Origin: Streptomyces aureus
GTDB taxonomy: Bacteria; Actinomycetota; Actinomycetes; Streptomycetales; Streptomycetaceae
Direction of reading: 5' to 3'
DNA length: 41,196 nucleotides
NCBI RefSeq assembly: GCF_001418135.1
Contig: NZ_LIPQ01000256.1
Coordinates: forward strand, 1-41,196
The position numbers were made by a program, and so were the translations under genes. This document shows, piece after piece, positions 1 to 9,458 of this stretch. The notes beneath the pieces are model-generated. The model was not told the origin of the DNA and ran no database searches. It saw nothing but the letters and a program-made list of their open reading frames with translations. Numbering within the stretch: the first letter of the stretch is position 1; each line of letters opens with the position of its first letter.

Positions 1-51
1 GCACGCACCAAGCGGGACGCCGACGGGGAGGGCGTCCCGCTTGGTGCGTGC
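1..51. repeat. 21-bp perfect fold-back inverted repeat at window start
   Basis: Bases 1-21 are the exact reverse complement of 31-51, separated by 9 nt. It lies inside the binding-protein frame and reads ARTKRDA-LPV-GVPLGAC. The first arm in the gene sense (31-51) fits the family, while the final residues do not look conserved. Location at the very edge suggests a contig-end or chimeric-read artefact. Confidence 0.85.
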
Positions 52-1170
52 CCAGTCGAACTGACCCTTGCCGACGGTGAGGTTCTTGAAGTTGAGCCAG
101 GCGACGGCGGCCTTGATCTTGTCGCCGGAGATGCCCTGCTTGATCATGTAGTTGTTGCCACCGGCCAGGGTGTTCTTCTCGCCGGGGATGGGCCCCATGC
201 CGAAGTTCTCGTACTTCGCGCCGAGTTGCTGGACCATGTACGCGATGTCGTCGGGGGCGGCGAGGAACATGCCGAGCTTGTCGGTGGCTATCTGCTTCTG
301 CAGGTCGCCCCATTTGAGCAGCTGGGTCTTGCCCATGCTGTCGTCCTCCCAGCGCATGGCGTGGAGGTTCTTGGCGACCTGCTTGCCGAGCTCGTTGTTG
401 AAGGCGGCCTTCTTGCCGCTCGCGTCGACGACCTCGCCGCCGACGCTGTACATCTGGGCGGTGAAGTGCCAGCCGCCGGTGTTGCCGGCGCTGTACTCAC
501 CGAAGCCGGCGATGCCGTTGCCGAGTCCGGCGATCTTCTTGGCGGCGGCGCGGAGCTCCTCCCAGGTGCGCGGCGGGGCGTCGGGGTCGAGGCCGGCGTC
601 CTTGAAGAGCTTGCGGTTGACCAGCAGGCCCATCGTGTAGTTGCTGGTGGGCAGGCCGTACAGCTTGCCGTCCTGCCTGAGGGAGCCGAGGACGTTCGGG
701 TCGATGTCCTTGAGGAGCGGGACGCTCTTGTCGTTGACGTACGCGGTGATGTCCGCGGCGCCGTTCTCGGAGAGCACCTGCGGCAGGTCGGTGAAGTAGG
801 TGTAGAACACGTCCGGCTGGGACTTGGCCTTGAGCATCGCGGTGAACCGCGGCGGCTCCAGACACTGGCCGGGGGTGGAGCGGCCCTCGATGGTGACATT
901 GGGGTACGTCTTGTTGAACTCGGCGACGTCCTCCTTCCACTCCTTGAGCTCGGCCGCCTTCGCCGCGGGGGGCATGCAGTCGATCGTGAGCGTGACCTTG
1001 GTCTTCGGGTCCAGCGGGGCGGTGGGGTCGGAGGACCCACCGCCCTCGGAACCGCCGCTGCCGTTGTTGCTGCTGCTCGTGCCGCAGGCGGCGAGCGCGG
1101 TCAGCGTGAGCGCGGAGACGAGGGTGACCGCGCTGGCGCGGCGCGTACGGCGGAACCGGGCACTTCTCAT
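1..1170 (-). CDS. ABC sugar-binding lipoprotein (partial, 3' end cut by window)
   Basis: Extracellular solute-binding protein (family 1 type) that would deliver a sugar or oligosaccharide to an ABC importer whose permease genes should lie just beyond the window. 390 codons are visible with no stop. Residues 1-28 are an Arg-rich signal peptide ending in the lipobox LAAC with lipid-modified Cys29, followed by a Ser/Gly-rich linker. The rest reads as a typical binding protein, with FTAMLKAKSQPDVFYTYF-like and LYGLPTSNYTMGLLVN-like stretches. The ATG at 1170 follows an AAGGGG ribosome site. It lies downstream of and co-directional with two GH87 glucanase genes, so I infer uptake of alpha-1,3-linked (nigero-) oligosaccharides; the substrate is not readable from sequence. 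The last seven codons (1-21) lie in a fold-back repeat and may be artefactual. Confidence 0.9.
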   Translation of the reverse strand, partial: MRSARFRRTRRASAVTLVSALTLTALAACGTSSSNNGSGGSEGGGSSDPTAPLDPKTKVTLTIDCMPPAAKAAELKEWKEDVAEFNKTYPNVTIEGRSTPGQCLEPPRFTAMLKAKSQPDVFYTYFTDLPQVLSENGAADITAYVNDKSVPLLKDIDPNVLGSLRQDGKLYGLPTSNYTMGLLVNRKLFKDAGLDPDAPPRTWEELRAAAKKIAGLGNGIAGFGEYSAGNTGGWHFTAQMYSVGGEVVDASGKKAAFNNELGKQVAKNLHAMRWEDDSMGKTQLLKWGDLQKQIATDKLGMFLAAPDDIAYMVQQLGAKYENFGMGPIPGEKNTLAGGNNYMIKQGISGDKIKAAVAWLNFKNLTVGKGQFDWARTKRDALPVGVPLGAC

Positions 1171-1476
1171 GAGTGGTCCCCTTCGGGCCTGAACGTGGAG
1201 GTCGCCCCACCGCCTGTGCGTTGTGGGGCGCCGCTCACTCAACCACCATCAACAAGTGAACGCAAGATATCGCGCTGATTTCGTAATTGCCTGACAGTCA
1301 GGGGCTGATGGGACTGGTTGACCGCTCAGGAAGCCGATAGTTCAGGGGCACGAGACCGGGGCCACAGGGCACCGCACGAGAGACGGGTGACAGAACGCAC
1401 GCAAGACCGATGCAAGTGACTGCAAGCCACCTGCATCGGCCTCGCGAGGTGAGGGCGGGGTGTCCCGCCGGCCGGA
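1171..1476. promoter_or_regulatory. 306-nt gap between GH87 gene and binding-protein gene: promoter and repressor-site region
   Basis: No gene is seen. It holds two clusters of GCAAG (CTTGC on the coding strand): three copies at 1401-1426 and one at 1262-1266, the latter overlapping a -10-like TATCTT (1264-1269, minus strand) for the binding-protein gene. No good -35 is visible. This suggests the binding-protein gene has its own LacI-controlled promoter in addition to any read-through from the GH87 genes. Confidence 0.5.
1401..1439 (-). promoter_or_regulatory. Candidate LacI-family operator with CTTGCAG direct repeats, overlapping a hairpin
   Basis: On the minus strand the sequence reads CTTGCAG-TCA-CTTGCAT, then CTTGCGT, with GCAAG cores at 1401, 1412 and 1422 on the plus strand (11 and 10 nt apart, one helical turn). 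Much the same array precedes the LacI gene at 10474-10498. The stretch also forms a 12-bp stem with one mismatch (1407-1418 with 1428-1439), so it may act as terminator of the GH87 gene ending at 1477, as operator, or both. CTTGCAG-type direct repeats are known from Streptomyces amylase/maltose promoters bound by MalR/Reg1. Confidence 0.5.
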
Positions 1477-4400
1477 CTACGGGTTGACGACGTTGATCTT
1501 GAAGGTGGAGGTGGTGTTACGGATGTCCACCGCGTTGCCGCTCAGCCGCAGCCCGTTGAAGGTCACCTCCCCCACGGCGGGCCCCTGCCCCGACTCGGGC
1601 ATCTCGTTGGCCCACAGGCCGAACCCGGACTTGGCGTCGAACGCGTCACCGCTCTTGCGCGCGCCCGTGATCGAGACGTCCGTGAACACGGTGTCCTTGA
1701 TGGGGAACTGTGGCTGGCCGCCCACGTAGTTCGTCTGGAACATCACCCCGCTGTACGTGGGGTCGACGATGTCCACATGGCTCACCCTGATGCCCTGGAA
1801 GACCTTCGACGCGGAGAACACCCAGATGCCGGGGAAGGTCTGGGAGCCCCAGAAGTGGCCGCCCGCCCGGACGACGGAGATGTTCTCGAAGGTCGTGGGT
1901 TCGGTCCCGAAGCCGTTCATCGGATAGCCGAAGTCCAGGGACGAGATGGTGATGCCGGCGTAGACGAGCGTGTCGGCGATGTGGATGTTGCGGAAGGTGT
2001 TGTTGTAGCCGCCGTAGACGGCCACGCCCGCCGCCCGCCAGGTCAGGGTGGTGGTGAGGTTCTCGTAGACGTTGTTCTTCATGTCGGCGCCGCCGGCGTC
2101 GATCGCGGAGAACAGGGCGAAGCTGTCGTCACCGGTGGCCCGCGCGTCGTTGTTGACGACGTGGTTGTCCGTCGAGCCGTTGGTCATGTTGATGCCGTCG
2201 GCGAACAGGTTGCGGATCCGGGAGTTCTTGACGGTGATCCGGTCGGTGTTGGCGCCCCAGTAGAGGCACACCATGTGCTCGTTCCAGATGTCGTCGATGA
2301 CGATGTCGGTGACGTTCGCGAAGTCGAAGACCTTGCCCGGTCCGTCGATGCGCGAGGTGTAGTTCCCGAAGTAGGCGAAGCCCTTGAACAGCGAGCCCTT
2401 GGCCGCCGCCTCGGCGCGGAAGCCGACGTCGGTGTTGTCCTGGGTCGACGGGGCGTGGAACGTCGTGAACCACGGTCCGGCGCCGACCACCTTGACCGGC
2501 TTCCCGTACACCTGGAACTTGCTCGCCGTCTGGTAGTCGCCCGGCGGCAGGTAGACACCGACGAGCGTGCCCGTGGTGTCCATCCGGACCTTGTCCAGGG
2601 CGTTCTGCACGTCCTGGTGGCCGAATCCGGCCGGCACGGTGTACGCGGCCGGGTCCGGGTTCCCGGCCGGGGCGACCTGCTCCAGGTTCACGAAGTCGAT
2701 CGCGTACGTGGAGGTGTTCGCAGCGTCCTTCTGGAGCCGGATCCTGCTGCCCGCCGGGACGGTCCCGCCGAGGAGCAGGTGCGCCTCGTCGTAGATGTGG
2801 CGCGGTGCCCCCGAGCCCGGGGAGTTGCCGGGTCCGGCCTCGGCACCGTACAGCCAGGCGTACTTCGACGTCAGCGGGAGCGACTTCTTGAACACCCCGT
2901 CGACGTAGACGTTGATGGTGGAGTCGATGCCGCCGCCGCCCGGGGAGTCCGGGATGGAGAAGCGGGTCACCAGGGTGTTGGTCGAGCGCCGGGTGGTGAA
3001 CTCGACGTACTCCCCCGTCGCGTCCAGGCTGACGGCCCTGCGGCCGGAGGCCTCGCCCGCGATGTCGCCGATGGTGCGGTTCGGCCCCGCGACGGTCGCT
3101 CCGCCGCCGACGGTGCCGTCCTCCGCCTCGTACATGTCGTACGGCATGTTGGCGCCGCGTCCGACGAAGAGGGGCTGGGTGGAGGTGTTGTTGGCGCGCT
3201 TGACCGGGAGTTCGTTGGCGTCGTCGGCGACGACCGTCTTCACCGTGTAGGAGCCGTTGGCCGCCGTCCACGGGCCGAGGTTCACCTCGGCGCCCGCACC
3301 GGCCGCGAGGGCTCCGTTGTGGGTGCCCGTCAGGGTCTTGACGGTGGCGCCCGTCGAGTCCGTCAGGGTCAGGGTGACGCCGTGGGCGCCCGCTGCGCTC
3401 GCCGCGGTGCCCTGGTTCCTCAGGGCCACCTTGAAGGTGACAGTGTCACCTGCGGCCGGGCTGGACGGCGACGTCGTCACCGCGGCGGCGACCAGGTCGG
3501 AGCTGGACACCGGCGCGACCACCAGGGCGGTGGGGCGGGTGTGGGTGTTGTTGGACTCGTTCTGCTCGATGACGGCGTTCGCCTCGTCGGCGACGGCGCT
3601 GAGCTGGTAGCTGCCGGCGTCGCGGGCGCCGATGGAGGCGCTGACCGTGGTCTGGGCGCCCGCGGCCAGGGCTCCGACCTGCGCGGTGGCGACCTTGGTG
3701 CCACCGAGGCGCAGCGCGACGGCGCTGGCCGGTGCGGCGGCCGGACCGCTGTTGCGGACGGTGGCGGTGACGGTGATCGGGTCCGACTCGACCGGCGAGG
3801 CGGGCGTGGTGGTGAGGCCGGTGACCTCGAGGTCGGGGTTGGGGGCGAGGACGCCGATGACCTGGAACTCGGCGAGCTGGCCCGCCGCGGAGCCGGTGTT
3901 GGCGGTGAACTTCAGCTGGACGTCGGCGACGCGGGCGGAGACGGGGAGGGTGACGGTGTTGCCGCTCGCCGGGTCGAAGGTGTAGCTCTTCGCGGCCGTG
4001 ATGACGCTGAAGCCGGTGGCGCTCTGCTCGCGGCCGAGGACCTCGACGGTCTGGCTGCGGGTCGACCAGGCCGTGCCCGGGTTGAGCTTGAGGACGAGGC
4101 GGTCGACGTCGGCGTTGGAGCCGAGCTTGACGGTCAGGGTGTTCGGGTAGCTGCCGCCGGCGCCTTCCCAGTAGGTGCTGACGTTGTTGTCGTTGGCGTT
4201 GGCCGCGACGAAGGTGTGCACGACGGAGGAGGCGTTGATCTCCTTGCCGACGGAGAGGTTGGAGCCGGTGCCGCCGCTGCCGGTGCGGGTGACGGCGTTG
4301 CTGTCGCTCGACTGGTTGCCCGCCGCGTCCTTGGCGCGGACGCGGTAGGTGACGGTCGCGGAGGCCGGCTGGTTGTCGGTGTAGGTGGTGACGTTTCCGG

Positions 4401-5766
4401 CGACGCTGCCGCGGAGGACGTTGTCGGCGTAGACGTCGTAGCCGGTGACGCCGGTGTTGTCCGAGGAGGCGTTCCAGGTCAGCTTGATCTGCCCGGCGGC
4501 GGGCTCGGTGAACGCGAGGTTCGCGGGGGCCGTCGGAGCCTGGGTGTCGCCGGTGTCGCCGGTGCGGGTGACGGCGTTGCTGTCTGCGGACTGGTTGCCC
4601 GCCGCGTCCTTGGCGCGGACCCGGTAGGTGACCGTCTGGTTCGCCGGCCGGGTGTCGGTGAAGGTGGTGACGTTCCCGGCGACGCCGGCCAGCAGGGTGC
4701 CGTTGGCATAGACGTCGTAGCCGGTGACGCCGGTGTCGTCGGTGGCGGCGTTCCAGGTGAGCCGGATCTGGTCGGTGGCCGGCTGGGTGAGGGCGAGGTT
4801 CGCGGGCGCGGACGGTGCCTGGGTGTCGCCCGAGGCCGGCCCGTAGATCTCCAGCTCGGAGAGCTGGGCGGCGGGCTGGACGCTGTTCGCCGTGACGAGG
4901 GCCCGGACGTACCGGGTGGTGGTCGCGTCGAAGGTGATCGTCGCGGCCCGTCCCCCGGCGGCGTCGAAGGTGTACGCCTGGGCGGCGGTCAGATCGGTGA
5001 AGGCGGTGCCGTTCGCACTGCCCTGGATCTTGAGGGTCTGGCTGCGCGCGCCCCAGCCGTCGGGAAGCCGGAGGACGACCCGGTCGACGCGGACGGACGA
5101 GCCGAGGTCGGCCTGGATCCACTGCGGGAGGGCGTTGTTGGCGCTCTCCCAGTAGGTGGCCCGGTTGCCGTCGTTGGCGTTGCCCGCCGCGTACACCTCG
5201 GTGTGGCTGCTCGCGGTCAGGGTACGGCCGCTCGCCAGGTTGGCCGAGGACCCGTCGGCGGCGTGGACCTCCAGTTCGGAGAGCTGCGCGGCCTGCCAGC
5301 CGGTGTTGGCGGTGATGTCGACCCGTACGAACCGGGCCTGGGTGGCCGGGAAGGAGACCGTCACGGTGTTGGCCGCGCCCGGGGCGAAGGTGTAGGAGGC
5401 GGAGTTCTTGAGGGTGGCGAAGCTCGTGCCGTCGGCGCTGCCCTGGACGGAGAGCGTCTGGTTGCGGCTCTCCCAGCCTGCGGGCAGTCTCAGGACCACC
5501 TCGTCCACGCGGGTGGTGGCGCCGAGGTCGACCTGGACCCACTGGGGCAGGGTGCTGCCGGCGCTCTGCCAGTACGTTCCCTGGTTGCCGTCGGTGATGT
5601 TCGCGGCGCCGTACTCGGCGTGGGATCCGGAGGCCGCGGCGGCGTCGCCCAGGGCGATGTTGGGGCCGCCCGCCGCCTGGGCGGACATGAGGGGTCCTCC
5701 CAGGGCCAGGAGGCTGGTCGCGATCACGGCGCTCAGGCCCCGTGATCTCCAGTGGCGGAAACTCAT
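1477..5766 (-). CDS. Secreted multidomain GH87 glucanase A (alpha-1,3-glucanase/mycodextranase type)
   Basis: A 1429-residue extracellular enzyme expected to endo-hydrolyse alpha-1,3-glucan or nigeran, polymers of fungal walls. Order: signal peptide 1-31 (cut after AQA), two discoidin/CBM32 domains (~33-172, ~177-312), two FN3 domains (~314-400, ~405-490), a third CBM32-like domain (~495-635), two CARDB domains (~641-745, ~754-865), a CBM6/35-like domain beginning YEAEDG (~874-1020), and a C-terminal beta-helix (~1034-1429). The putative acids Asp1190, Asp1213 and Asp1214 have the D-x22-DD spacing reported for the GH87 enzyme Agl-FH1. I chose the ATG at 5766 (AGGA just upstream) over a GTG 9 codons earlier because it gives a cleaner signal peptide. 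It starts 31 nt after the second GH87 gene, so the two are probably one operon. Confidence 0.88.
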   Translation of the reverse strand: MSFRHWRSRGLSAVIATSLLALGGPLMSAQAAGGPNIALGDAAAASGSHAEYGAANITDGNQGTYWQSAGSTLPQWVQVDLGATTRVDEVVLRLPAGWESRNQTLSVQGSADGTSFATLKNSASYTFAPGAANTVTVSFPATQARFVRVDITANTGWQAAQLSELEVHAADGSSANLASGRTLTASSHTEVYAAGNANDGNRATYWESANNALPQWIQADLGSSVRVDRVVLRLPDGWGARSQTLKIQGSANGTAFTDLTAAQAYTFDAAGGRAATITFDATTTRYVRALVTANSVQPAAQLSELEIYGPASGDTQAPSAPANLALTQPATDQIRLTWNAATDDTGVTGYDVYANGTLLAGVAGNVTTFTDTRPANQTVTYRVRAKDAAGNQSADSNAVTRTGDTGDTQAPTAPANLAFTEPAAGQIKLTWNASSDNTGVTGYDVYADNVLRGSVAGNVTTYTDNQPASATVTYRVRAKDAAGNQSSDSNAVTRTGSGGTGSNLSVGKEINASSVVHTFVAANANDNNVSTYWEGAGGSYPNTLTVKLGSNADVDRLVLKLNPGTAWSTRSQTVEVLGREQSATGFSVITAAKSYTFDPASGNTVTLPVSARVADVQLKFTANTGSAAGQLAEFQVIGVLAPNPDLEVTGLTTTPASPVESDPITVTATVRNSGPAAAPASAVALRLGGTKVATAQVGALAAGAQTTVSASIGARDAGSYQLSAVADEANAVIEQNESNNTHTRPTALVVAPVSSSDLVAAAVTTSPSSPAAGDTVTFKVALRNQGTAASAAGAHGVTLTLTDSTGATVKTLTGTHNGALAAGAGAEVNLGPWTAANGSYTVKTVVADDANELPVKRANNTSTQPLFVGRGANMPYDMYEAEDGTVGGGATVAGPNRTIGDIAGEASGRRAVSLDATGEYVEFTTRRSTNTLVTRFSIPDSPGGGGIDSTINVYVDGVFKKSLPLTSKYAWLYGAEAGPGNSPGSGAPRHIYDEAHLLLGGTVPAGSRIRLQKDAANTSTYAIDFVNLEQVAPAGNPDPAAYTVPAGFGHQDVQNALDKVRMDTTGTLVGVYLPPGDYQTASKFQVYGKPVKVVGAGPWFTTFHAPSTQDNTDVGFRAEAAAKGSLFKGFAYFGNYTSRIDGPGKVFDFANVTDIVIDDIWNEHMVCLYWGANTDRITVKNSRIRNLFADGINMTNGSTDNHVVNNDARATGDDSFALFSAIDAGGADMKNNVYENLTTTLTWRAAGVAVYGGYNNTFRNIHIADTLVYAGITISSLDFGYPMNGFGTEPTTFENISVVRAGGHFWGSQTFPGIWVFSASKVFQGIRVSHVDIVDPTYSGVMFQTNYVGGQPQFPIKDTVFTDVSITGARKSGDAFDAKSGFGLWANEMPESGQGPAVGEVTFNGLRLSGNAVDIRNTTSTFKINVVNP

Positions 5767-5797
5767 CCGTCCTCGCTCTCGATTCGTGTGCACGGGG

Positions 5798-8700
5798 TCA
5801 GCCGGTCCGGTTGACGACGAACTGGGATCCGGGCTCGACGAGGACGTCTCCCTCGGCCGAGTGGGTGATGGTGACGCCGGTCAGCGTCGCGCTGCCGCGG
5901 GCGCCGCTCATCGCGAGGATCCCGGAGCCGTTGACCGACTTGTCGATGCGGACGTTGGTGATCCTCACGTCCGGCATCTCGCCGCCACCCGTCTTGAACT
6001 GGATGCCGTCGTAGGTCGAGTCGAGGATCTCGGTGTCCCGGATGGTGACGCCGGGGATCGGCTGGCCCTGGGCGAAGAGGGTGATGGCGCCGAACTCCTG
6101 GTCCTCGTTCCAGAACGCCCCGCCGGTGCGGTGCAGGGCGTTGTTGGAGATGAGGGTCTGGCCGGAGAAGGGCAGCGGGTCGTGGTCGGTCGCGAGCATG
6201 ATCCCTGGGTAGTTCATGGTGTCCGAGATGATGTTGTTCTCGATGGTGTTGCCGTAACCGCCGTAGACCGCGATGCCGTTGGCACGCCAGGGCAGCTGGA
6301 CGGTGTTGTTGCGGAAGTGGTTGTCGTGGCCGACGTCGACCGAGGTGTCCTTGACGTACTTGCTGGCCCAGACGGCCAGGGCGTCGTCGCCGGTGTTGCG
6401 GAAGGACGAGTTGAAGACGGTCGAGTTGCGGGTGCCGTTGGCGAAGTTGATGCCGTCGGCGTAGGTGTTGCGGATCCGCATGCCGGTGAACTCCAGGCCG
6501 TCTCCGGGGCCCCACAGTTCGGGGAGGTTGGAGTAGTCGCGGCCGGCCCAGACGCCGACGTTGGCGTGCTCGATCCAGACGTTGCTGATCTTGGTGTCCT
6601 TGCCGAAGCGCCCGTTGAGGCCCACGCCGCCCTCGGCGTTGCCGTCACCGCCGCGGATCGCCCCGGAGCCGAAGATGGCGATGTCGGAGATCTGGGTGTT
6701 GTGGTCGATGTCGAAGCCGAAGTTGCCCTCGTGCGGGTGGTTGATGCCGCCGGCCTCGTGCGGCGGGGTGAGGGTGTAGAGCTGGGAGTGCCACATGCCC
6801 GCGCCGCGGACGGTGACGTCGCGGATGCCGACCTGGTTGAACTGACCGCGGTCGAGCGGGTCGTCGGTGAGGATCTTCTGCTCCTGGCGCCACTGTCCGG
6901 CGGGGATCCAGACACAGGGGATCTGGCCGTTCTGGTCGGCGGTCACGGCGCGCTGGAGGGCGTCGGTGTCGTCGATGCCGTCGTTGGGGACGGCGCCGTA
7001 CTCGGTGATGGAGACGCAGTTCGCCGGCTTGGCGGCCGGGGGCGCGACCTGCTCCAGGTCGATCAGGTCGATGATGTAGAAGGACGCCGAGTCCCCGGCG
7101 TCGCGTTGGAGGCGGAACTTCGTGCCCACCGGGTAGGACTGGGCGAGCAGGGCGTGGGACTCGTCGAAGAGGCGCCGGGCGTCGCCGCCGGGACGGTTGG
7201 TGAGTCCTTCGGGGTCGTCGGTGCTGCCGTAGAGCCAGCTGTGCTTGGACGACAGGGTCAGCTTGCGGACGAAGACGTCGTCGGCGTAGAGGCTGATCGT
7301 GGCGTCGGCGCCGCCGCCCGCGGCGGCGTCGGGCACGGAGTTGCGGACGACGACGGAGTTGGCCGGGTTGGTGGAGGTGAACTCGACGAACTCACCGGTG
7401 GCGTTGAGCCGGACCGACTTGCGGCCGGAGGACTCGGTGGCGAAGTTGGTGTGCCCGAAGGTCCGCTTCTGGTCGGCTGTGAGCAGGGTGCCCTGGTAGC
7501 GGGCGTCCTCCGCCTCGTACTCGGTGTACGGAACCGCGGCGCCCCGGCCCACGACGAGGGAGCGCGAGAAGACGTTGTTCGTCTCGTCGGTCTCGGTGAG
7601 GGTGCCCGTGGCGTCGGCGGTCCCGGTGAGGGTGGCGCCGCCGGTGGTGGCGGTCCAGCTGCCGGAGATCGGCACGGTGACCGTCTGGCCCGCGGCGATG
7701 GTGCCCGTGGTGCCGTTGAGGGTGGTGGTGCCCGCGGTCAGCCGGGTGACCGTGCCGGCGGCGGTGGTCGTGCCGCGGTTCTGGACGGCGACGGTGAAGG
7801 TGACGGCGGAGCCGACGGCGGGGCTGGTCGGGTTGCTGGTGATCCCGGTGACCCGCAGGTCGGGGCCGGGGCTCTGGCCGACGACCAGTTTCGTGGCGGC
7901 TGTGCGGCTGTTGTTGCCGTTGTCCTGCTCGGGGACGGTGTCGGTCGGGTCGACCACCGCCGAGACGGTGTACGAGCCCACGGGCCGCTTGCCCACGGTG
8001 ACCGGGACGGTCGCCGAGGCACCGGCGGCGAGGGCGCCGACCTGGGCGGAACCGGCCACGGCACCTTCGACACTGACCTCGACGGTCGAAGTGGCGGCCG
8101 CCGCGGTGCCGGCGTTGCGCACGGTGGCGTCGACGGTCACGGTGTCCGTCTCGGAGGGGGTGGACGGAGACCAGGTCAGATCGGTGACGGTGAGGTCGGG
8201 GCCGGGTGCCGCCGCGCCCACGACCTGGAACTCCGCGACCTGGGCGCCGGGGGCGCCGGTGTTGGAGAAGAAGGTCAGCCGCAGGTCGGCGTAGCGGCCG
8301 GTGACCGGGATGGTGACGGTGTTCTGCCCGGTGGAGGGGTTGAACGCGTAGTCGGCGCGTGCCTTGAGCGAGGTGAAGCCGGAGGCGGCCTGCTCCCGCC
8401 CGAGGACCTGGATGGCCTGGGTGCGCGGGCCCCAGACCTGGGCCGGGTTGAGCTTGACGACGACGGCCGTGACATCGGCGTTGGCACCGAGCTTGACCGT
8501 CAGGTCGGCCGGGAATCCGGCGGACTCCCAGTAGCTGGTGGTGCTGTCGTCGTTGGCGTTGGCCGCGACGTACGTCTGGGTCGTGGAGCTCGCCTCGATG
8601 GGCTTGTTGCGCGCGAGGTTGGTGCCGGTGGGCGGCGGGTCGACCGGGCCGCCGCCGCTCTCGCCGTAGACCTCGACCTCGGAGAGCTGGGCGGCGTTCC

Positions 8701-9169
8701 AGCCGGTGTTGGCCGTCACCTGCACGCGGACGTACCGGGTCGTCGTGGAGGTGATGCCGACGGTGACGGTGTTCGACGCGGAGGGGTCGAACGCGCGCGG
8801 CTGGGGCGTGGCGAGGGTGGTGAAGGTGGTGCCGTCGGTACTGCCGAGCACCGCGACGGTCTGGGAGCGGGCCTCCCAGGTGGTGGGGAGCTTCAGGACG
8901 ACGCTGTCGACGCGGGTTCCGGCGCCGAGGTCGACCTGCACCCACTGCGGGAACGATCCTGCGGGGCCCTCCCAGTAGGACTGCTGGCTGCCGTCGGTGA
9001 CGTTGCCGGCCGGGTAGGCGCCGTGGGCGCCGGATGCCGTGGCCGTTCTGCCGAGGGCGAGGTTGGTCGCGGCCATCGCGTACGCGGTGACCGGAAGGAG
9101 TCCGACGGCGATCAGTCCGGCTATCAGGACGCCGATCGTCAGCCGCCAGCTCAGGATTTTGCCTCTCAT
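5798..9169 (-). CDS. Secreted multidomain GH87 glucanase B (alpha-1,3-glucanase type)
   Basis: A 1123-residue secreted enzyme expected to cleave alpha-1,3-glucan. Order: signal peptide 1-34, two CBM32/discoidin domains (~35-172, ~180-318), two CARDB domains (~321-430, ~433-540), a CBM6/35-like domain with YEAEDA (~546-708), and a GH87 beta-helix (~711-1123) opening with ITEYGAVPNDGIDD and containing WRANGIAVYGGYGN. Asp905, Asp928 and Asp929 match the GH87 catalytic triad spacing. It lacks the two FN3 domains and third CBM32 of its neighbour, and its catalytic domain is clearly divergent from it, so the pair is unlikely to be a recent duplication. The ATG at 9169 follows GGAGAGG; a GTG 15 codons upstream is possible but worse. 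First gene of the leftward operon after the LacI gene. Confidence 0.88.
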   Translation of the reverse strand: MRGKILSWRLTIGVLIAGLIAVGLLPVTAYAMAATNLALGRTATASGAHGAYPAGNVTDGSQQSYWEGPAGSFPQWVQVDLGAGTRVDSVVLKLPTTWEARSQTVAVLGSTDGTTFTTLATPQPRAFDPSASNTVTVGITSTTTRYVRVQVTANTGWNAAQLSEVEVYGESGGGPVDPPPTGTNLARNKPIEASSTTQTYVAANANDDSTTSYWESAGFPADLTVKLGANADVTAVVVKLNPAQVWGPRTQAIQVLGREQAASGFTSLKARADYAFNPSTGQNTVTIPVTGRYADLRLTFFSNTGAPGAQVAEFQVVGAAAPGPDLTVTDLTWSPSTPSETDTVTVDATVRNAGTAAAATSTVEVSVEGAVAGSAQVGALAAGASATVPVTVGKRPVGSYTVSAVVDPTDTVPEQDNGNNSRTAATKLVVGQSPGPDLRVTGITSNPTSPAVGSAVTFTVAVQNRGTTTAAGTVTRLTAGTTTLNGTTGTIAAGQTVTVPISGSWTATTGGATLTGTADATGTLTETDETNNVFSRSLVVGRGAAVPYTEYEAEDARYQGTLLTADQKRTFGHTNFATESSGRKSVRLNATGEFVEFTSTNPANSVVVRNSVPDAAAGGGADATISLYADDVFVRKLTLSSKHSWLYGSTDDPEGLTNRPGGDARRLFDESHALLAQSYPVGTKFRLQRDAGDSASFYIIDLIDLEQVAPPAAKPANCVSITEYGAVPNDGIDDTDALQRAVTADQNGQIPCVWIPAGQWRQEQKILTDDPLDRGQFNQVGIRDVTVRGAGMWHSQLYTLTPPHEAGGINHPHEGNFGFDIDHNTQISDIAIFGSGAIRGGDGNAEGGVGLNGRFGKDTKISNVWIEHANVGVWAGRDYSNLPELWGPGDGLEFTGMRIRNTYADGINFANGTRNSTVFNSSFRNTGDDALAVWASKYVKDTSVDVGHDNHFRNNTVQLPWRANGIAVYGGYGNTIENNIISDTMNYPGIMLATDHDPLPFSGQTLISNNALHRTGGAFWNEDQEFGAITLFAQGQPIPGVTIRDTEILDSTYDGIQFKTGGGEMPDVRITNVRIDKSVNGSGILAMSGARGSATLTGVTITHSAEGDVLVEPGSQFVVNRTG

Positions 9170-9397
9170 ATGGGCCTCTCCGCCTGCTGGGCCACCGGTT
9201 CGGAGCCGGCACACGGCCTCTCGCCAGGAACCCAGCGGAACTCTGACAATGAATGACGGCGAGTGACAGATTTATTGAGCATTTTCGTTAATCTTTTGCG
9301 CCGCCGGGGTGTCAGGTTTCTAGCAGGTCACCGCTTTGTCAACAGCCGTGACAGAAACGGGGGTTGGGCCGCCGCATCCGCGCAGGTCAACGAAAAA
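9170..9397 (-). promoter_or_regulatory. Promoter region of the GH87 operon
   Basis: Between the LacI terminator and the GH87 B start there is one consensus -35 hexamer, TTGACA (minus strand, 9337-9342), but no convincing -10 at 17-18 nt (AAACCT only). An AT-rich stretch lies at 9265-9300. No CTTGCA repeat is seen here, unlike the other two candidate control regions of the locus. Confidence 0.3.
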
Positions 9398-9433
9398 CGG
9401 CGCCGGGGAGGCGGTGAGGCCTCCCCGGCGCCG
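9398..9433 (-). terminator. Strong intrinsic terminator of the LacI gene
   Basis: A perfect 15-bp GC stem (9398-9412 with 9419-9433, 6-nt loop) is followed on the minus strand by a run of five T, 25 nt after the LacI stop. It separates the regulator transcript from the GH87 operon that follows in the same direction. Confidence 0.9.
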
Positions 9434-9458
9434 GAGCCGGGAACGGTGAGCGGGAGGA

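Noticed and set aside
1777..5745. Very long plus-strand open frame (about 1300 codons) opposite GH87 A, and a similar one at 5408-9256 opposite GH87 B
   Set aside because: Their translations are Val/Gly/Asp/Arg-rich low-complexity strings with no domains, the usual antisense image of GC3-biased genes, while the minus strand encodes clear modular enzymes.
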